64,000 bases of DNA from Hyphomicrobiaceae bacterium (lineage in GTDB: Bacteria; Pseudomonadota; Alphaproteobacteria; Rhizobiales; Hyphomicrobiaceae). The position numbers and the translations under genes are program-made. Numbering within the stretch: position 1 is the stretch's first letter; each line of letters begins with the position of its first letter. Location: contig JANXWC010000251.1 of the NCBI GenBank assembly GCA_025351355.1, positions 1 to 64,000 of the forward strand. Reading direction: 5' to 3'. The notes beneath the pieces were generated by a model. The model saw nothing but the letters and a program-made list of their open reading frames with translations, had not been told where the DNA came from and searched no databases. Shown one piece after another: positions 61,226-64,000 of the stretch.

Positions 61226-61417
61226 GGCCGCCTCGCGAGTTCGATGGGAGTTCGACGGTAGGCTCGGCTTCCATTGTTGGCAACATGTCTGTATCGCCGC
61301 CAAGTTGCCGCAGTTGGGGCGCGGCACCACCACATTGGCCGTTTACGGTCGTTCGAGACAAGATCTGAGCCGCGTGTGGCATCCCAGCCGCCGAGATAAT
61401 GCGATGCACGAAACGCA

Positions 61418-63907
61418 ATGATTTTCCTCATCCGATGGCTCACGCGCGCTGTTGAACTGCTGGTGGCAGTGCCGCTTTATGCCCTTCGCTTGCTGGCCGG
61501 ATCGATCGTGTTCAATTTGAAACTGGGGCCGTTGCGGCATGTGCTGACGTTCGGTCTCGGCTATGTCCTGTTCGCGGTTGTGCTGGTGTACGTCGTGGCG
61601 CCGTTGCGTGGCATCATCGGGCATCATACTGCGGGCCGGCAATTGCACTACGCGTCGGAGCGCTGGCTGGCGACTGCGATTTACGACACTTCCGGTGCGT
61701 TCGTCGGTACTTTCGATCCCAGATTGGATAGCCTGCGCGACGTCAACTATACGGAAGCCGCAATCGAAGTAGGTGACTACGTGGCCAATCCCGACCACAA
61801 GTCCATTCCGGTGCGCGAAGTGCCCGACGGTTATTGGCAGTGCCTGACATACCACGAGGACCGCTACCTCGGCGGGTGGCTAAACCCCTACGGCATCGAC
61901 CTCTATGGCGTGCTGAAGATACCGTATACCTCGGTGGTCCGCACCATCCAGACCCGCCGCCCAGTGCTCGGCGTCGGCGGCTCGACATTGCCTATGCAAT
62001 TCGCCCGCGTCGTATTCAATACGCCGCCCTCCTCGAGCGAGGGCTCGGTGGCCAAGCTCACGCGCAAATTGCGCGAGTGGTGGTTGGCGCCGGTGATCTA
62101 TCATGAACTGACCCAGGGCGGCGACATTACGCCGCTCAAACAGTGGGCGGCCAACCACATCTGGCTGGCCCAACGGACGGGCGGCCAACCCCTGCATGGC
62201 GTCGAGGTGACGAGCCGTATCGTGTTTGGCAAGGCTGCCGGCGAACTGTCGACCGCCGAGCAATTCGTACTCGCCTCCGCCGTAAACAAGCCCATCATTC
62301 TGCTGACGGGCACCGATCAACTGAACGAAGTGCGCATGGACCGATGGCGTTACATTACCGAAGTACGCGCGCGAAATTGTGCCGAAAAGCTGATCAAAGA
62401 TCCGGCGGAGCAAAGTATAGTGCTGTTCGAGCTTGTGCAGATGGCGGGCGGGCCGCCGGACCCGAAAGTCAAGCCGCGCCTACAACAGGCTCTTGAAACG
62501 TTTGCGCCCAACCTCGCCCGCCGCGCGGTTGCCAATCCGATCATCCGAGCCAATGCATTGCTGCCGGCGGCCCGGTTCGGCCTACGTGAAGAAATGAAGC
62601 AGGCGTATGGTTTCGGTTGGCGCGACAGCATTCGTGGCGTCACGACGACCTTGGACGTTGCCGAAAACCTGGCGTTCCACGAGCACGTAAAAAGGGAACT
62701 TGCGGCGCTGGATGGACGCGAGCAAGCGCGCATCAATCCGGGCTACACGCTCGACCCTGCCAAGGTCGCACCGGACCGGAAATTGCCGCATGTGGTCGTC
62801 GTCGCGGCCAATGCAGATGGCGAAATCGTCCGCTACTTCGAGGCTGGCGAAAGTGCCGCCTATTTTGGCTCGCCGATGGCGCGCGATGGTCACACTGGTT
62901 ACTATCTGCCGCAGCGCGAGGGCCGGCAGATTGCATCGACCGGCAAGATGATCGCCGCGATCGGCATCGCAAACGAACATCGCGACCAACCAGGCACGGT
63001 GTACCAGGATGGCGCCGCCGCCGCAGGCGCCCTCGATACGTGCCAGAAGGGGAACAATCCCACCCCGCTCGGCCGCAAGGCGCTGGTGGCCTTTGCCTGC
63101 TCGCTCAACAACCCGATCGAATGGCGGACCGCGCAACTCGGCCAGGAACCGGTGCGCAAACTGATCGACGGGTTTGGCTTCAACATGCCACCTGGCGATC
63201 CCGACGGCAGCGGCACACCGCCCTCGACGGCGGCCGTCCGCGGACTGATCGGCGGCTCGCCACGCCGCGTGCATCATATGGCAGGTGTTATCCTGGGTGC
63301 ACTGCTGGAGCGCGGCAACACACCGGTGCGCGCGCCGACGTTGGTTCGCGCCTTCGATTACATCAGTCCCGGCGCGCAGGAAGCCGCACAAAACGGCGAG
63401 GCGGCCATTACACCGACTGCACTGATCCGCTCGGACAGCCACGGCATGCTCAAATCGCTGCTTTCGGCGCCGTTGTGTTACCGCTTCGGCGGGGCGCCTT
63501 TTGGCACTTTGAAATCGCTGGCAATCTGGTGCGCCGACGGTCGCAATGACCTGCGACTGCACTTCGCCAAGACCGGTACCTCCGTCACCACCGATCCCGC
63601 CGCCACAGTGGACACCTGGACGGCCGGTGGCATTCAGTTTGCCAACGGCGCTGCCTATTCCTATGTCGTCATGGTCGGCACGGGTTCGGCACAGGAAACT
63701 TGGGGCCGCAACATGAACTCGGCCCAAGCCACCGCGCCATTGGTTGCAGCGCTACTGGAAGACCTCAAGGGACACGCTAAAACACATCCGATGGCCGGCC
63801 TGCTGCCCGCGCCGAAGATTGCAGATGCAGGGAAGTTGCTCCAGCCAGCCCCTCAGGCTGTCCCGACAAGCGGCTGGAGCAAACAAATATTCACTGTAAA
63901 CAATTGA
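61418..63907 (+). CDS. Divergent bifunctional penicillin-binding protein (GT51 plus transpeptidase)
   Basis: An 829-residue class A PBP-like protein. Two hydrophobic stretches near the N-terminus (about 12-35 and 43-66) anchor it. The GT51-like domain has HEDRYLGGWLNPYGIDLYG and GVGGSTLPMQFARVVF (the family's GGST element, about 187-202) and FGKAAGELSTAEQFVLASAVNKP. The family's KKEILExYLN glutamate is not evident. The transpeptidase domain has STGK (SxxK, about 508-511), SLN (SxN, about 564-566) and KTGTS (about 719-723), all intact. It builds or modifies peptidoglycan. No partner gene is adjacent. After its stop, the last 93 bases of the window are AT-rich with no visible gene. Confidence 0.9.
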   Translation: MIFLIRWLTRAVELLVAVPLYALRLLAGSIVFNLKLGPLRHVLTFGLGYVLFAVVLVYVVAPLRGIIGHHTAGRQLHYASERWLATAIYDTSGAFVGTFDPRLDSLRDVNYTEAAIEVGDYVANPDHKSIPVREVPDGYWQCLTYHEDRYLGGWLNPYGIDLYGVLKIPYTSVVRTIQTRRPVLGVGGSTLPMQFARVVFNTPPSSSEGSVAKLTRKLREWWLAPVIYHELTQGGDITPLKQWAANHIWLAQRTGGQPLHGVEVTSRIVFGKAAGELSTAEQFVLASAVNKPIILLTGTDQLNEVRMDRWRYITEVRARNCAEKLIKDPAEQSIVLFELVQMAGGPPDPKVKPRLQQALETFAPNLARRAVANPIIRANALLPAARFGLREEMKQAYGFGWRDSIRGVTTTLDVAENLAFHEHVKRELAALDGREQARINPGYTLDPAKVAPDRKLPHVVVVAANADGEIVRYFEAGESAAYFGSPMARDGHTGYYLPQREGRQIASTGKMIAAIGIANEHRDQPGTVYQDGAAAAGALDTCQKGNNPTPLGRKALVAFACSLNNPIEWRTAQLGQEPVRKLIDGFGFNMPPGDPDGSGTPPSTAAVRGLIGGSPRRVHHMAGVILGALLERGNTPVRAPTLVRAFDYISPGAQEAAQNGEAAITPTALIRSDSHGMLKSLLSAPLCYRFGGAPFGTLKSLAIWCADGRNDLRLHFAKTGTSVTTDPAATVDTWTAGGIQFANGAAYSYVVMVGTGSAQETWGRNMNSAQATAPLVAALLEDLKGHAKTHPMAGLLPAPKIADAGKLLQPAPQAVPTSGWSKQIFTVNN

Positions 63908-64000
63908 CCAAACTTAGCTATTTTTACAGTTGCCAACCCCTTGAATGCGTATCCGGCACGCCTACGTAATGCGACTGTGAGCAGCTTTAACAGCCTTATC

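Noticed and set aside
62617-63549. 310-residue + strand frame inside the penicillin-binding protein gene
   Set aside because: Arg/Trp-rich out-of-frame shadow of a well-supported gene.
62582-63727. 381-residue frame antisense to the penicillin-binding protein gene
   Set aside because: Arg/Cys/His-rich shadow of a high-GC coding strand; the sense frame has all transpeptidase motifs.

Overview
The window reads as a chromosomal segment of an alphaproteobacterium, most likely of the Hyphomicrobiales (Rhizobiales). The housekeeping genes fit this: accB, a histone-deacetylase-like gene next to xseB, a COG3146 N-acyltransferase, and a textbook CtrA half-site pair upstream of a CAP-domain lipoprotein. 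The species is inferred only from gene content and codon usage. I saw no tRNA, rRNA, CRISPR array, insertion sequence or phage gene. Only gaps under 300 bases separate the genes.

Region 1 (1-5.9 kb) holds envelope and metabolic genes: accB, a secreted protein of unknown function, a parvulin-type peptidyl-prolyl isomerase followed by a clear intrinsic terminator, a beta-hydroxyacid dehydrogenase, an exported M48 metalloprotease and a FemAB-like acyltransferase.

Region 2 (6.0-45.7 kb) is one large exopolysaccharide locus, all on the + strand. Its first part (6.0-15.9 kb) carries the envelope machinery: two small envelope proteins, a YdcF-like protein, a PHP-type tyrosine phosphatase, a Wza-like export lipoprotein, a Wzc-like tyrosine autokinase, a J-domain protein, a repeat protein and an O-antigen-ligase-like membrane protein. 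A second transcription unit begins at 16.06 kb with the initiating sugar-phosphate transferase. A third starts near 17.7 kb and runs 27 kb through tightly packed, mostly 4-nt-overlapping genes. It encodes UDP-glucuronate decarboxylase, a UDP-sugar 4-epimerase, about ten glycosyltransferases, four methyltransferases, an O-acyltransferase, an AsnB-type amidotransferase, a carbamoyltransferase, a Wzy-like polymerase, a lone ABC-2 permease, GDP-mannose dehydratase, GDP-fucose synthase and UDP-glucose dehydrogenase. The predicted polymer contains glucuronate, a pentose (xylose and perhaps arabinose) and fucose, and is methylated, acylated and perhaps carbamoylated or amidated.

The most exciting signal concerns control of this 27-kb unit. 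Its leader, about 50 nt before the first gene, carries TGCGGTAGCGTG. That differs in one base from the enterobacterial ops element read by RfaH. A NusG/RfaH-type paralogue is encoded just past the far end of the locus (45.8-46.3 kb, opposite strand). Together they look like an ops/RfaH-like processive antitermination system in an alphaproteobacterium.

Region 3 (45.7-48.6 kb) has the NusG paralogue, a CAP lipoprotein, xseB and a class II histone-deacetylase-like hydrolase, all on the - strand.

Region 4 (48.8-60.7 kb) is a catabolic island. A sterol-desaturase-family protein converges on an eight-gene - strand operon: haloalkane dehalogenase, short-chain dehydrogenase, DUF1214 and DUF1254 proteins, alpha/beta hydrolase, GST-like protein, sulfatase and formylglycine-generating enzyme. 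It is divergent from a Baeyer-Villiger-type monooxygenase and a TetR regulator, with an 18-bp palindrome in the shared promoter region. A TfdA-like dioxygenase follows. The enzymes can be strung into a halide or sulfate ester to alcohol, ketone, ester, then acid-plus-alcohol route.

Region 5 (60.7-64 kb) has an HdeD-like membrane protein and a divergent bifunctional penicillin-binding protein.
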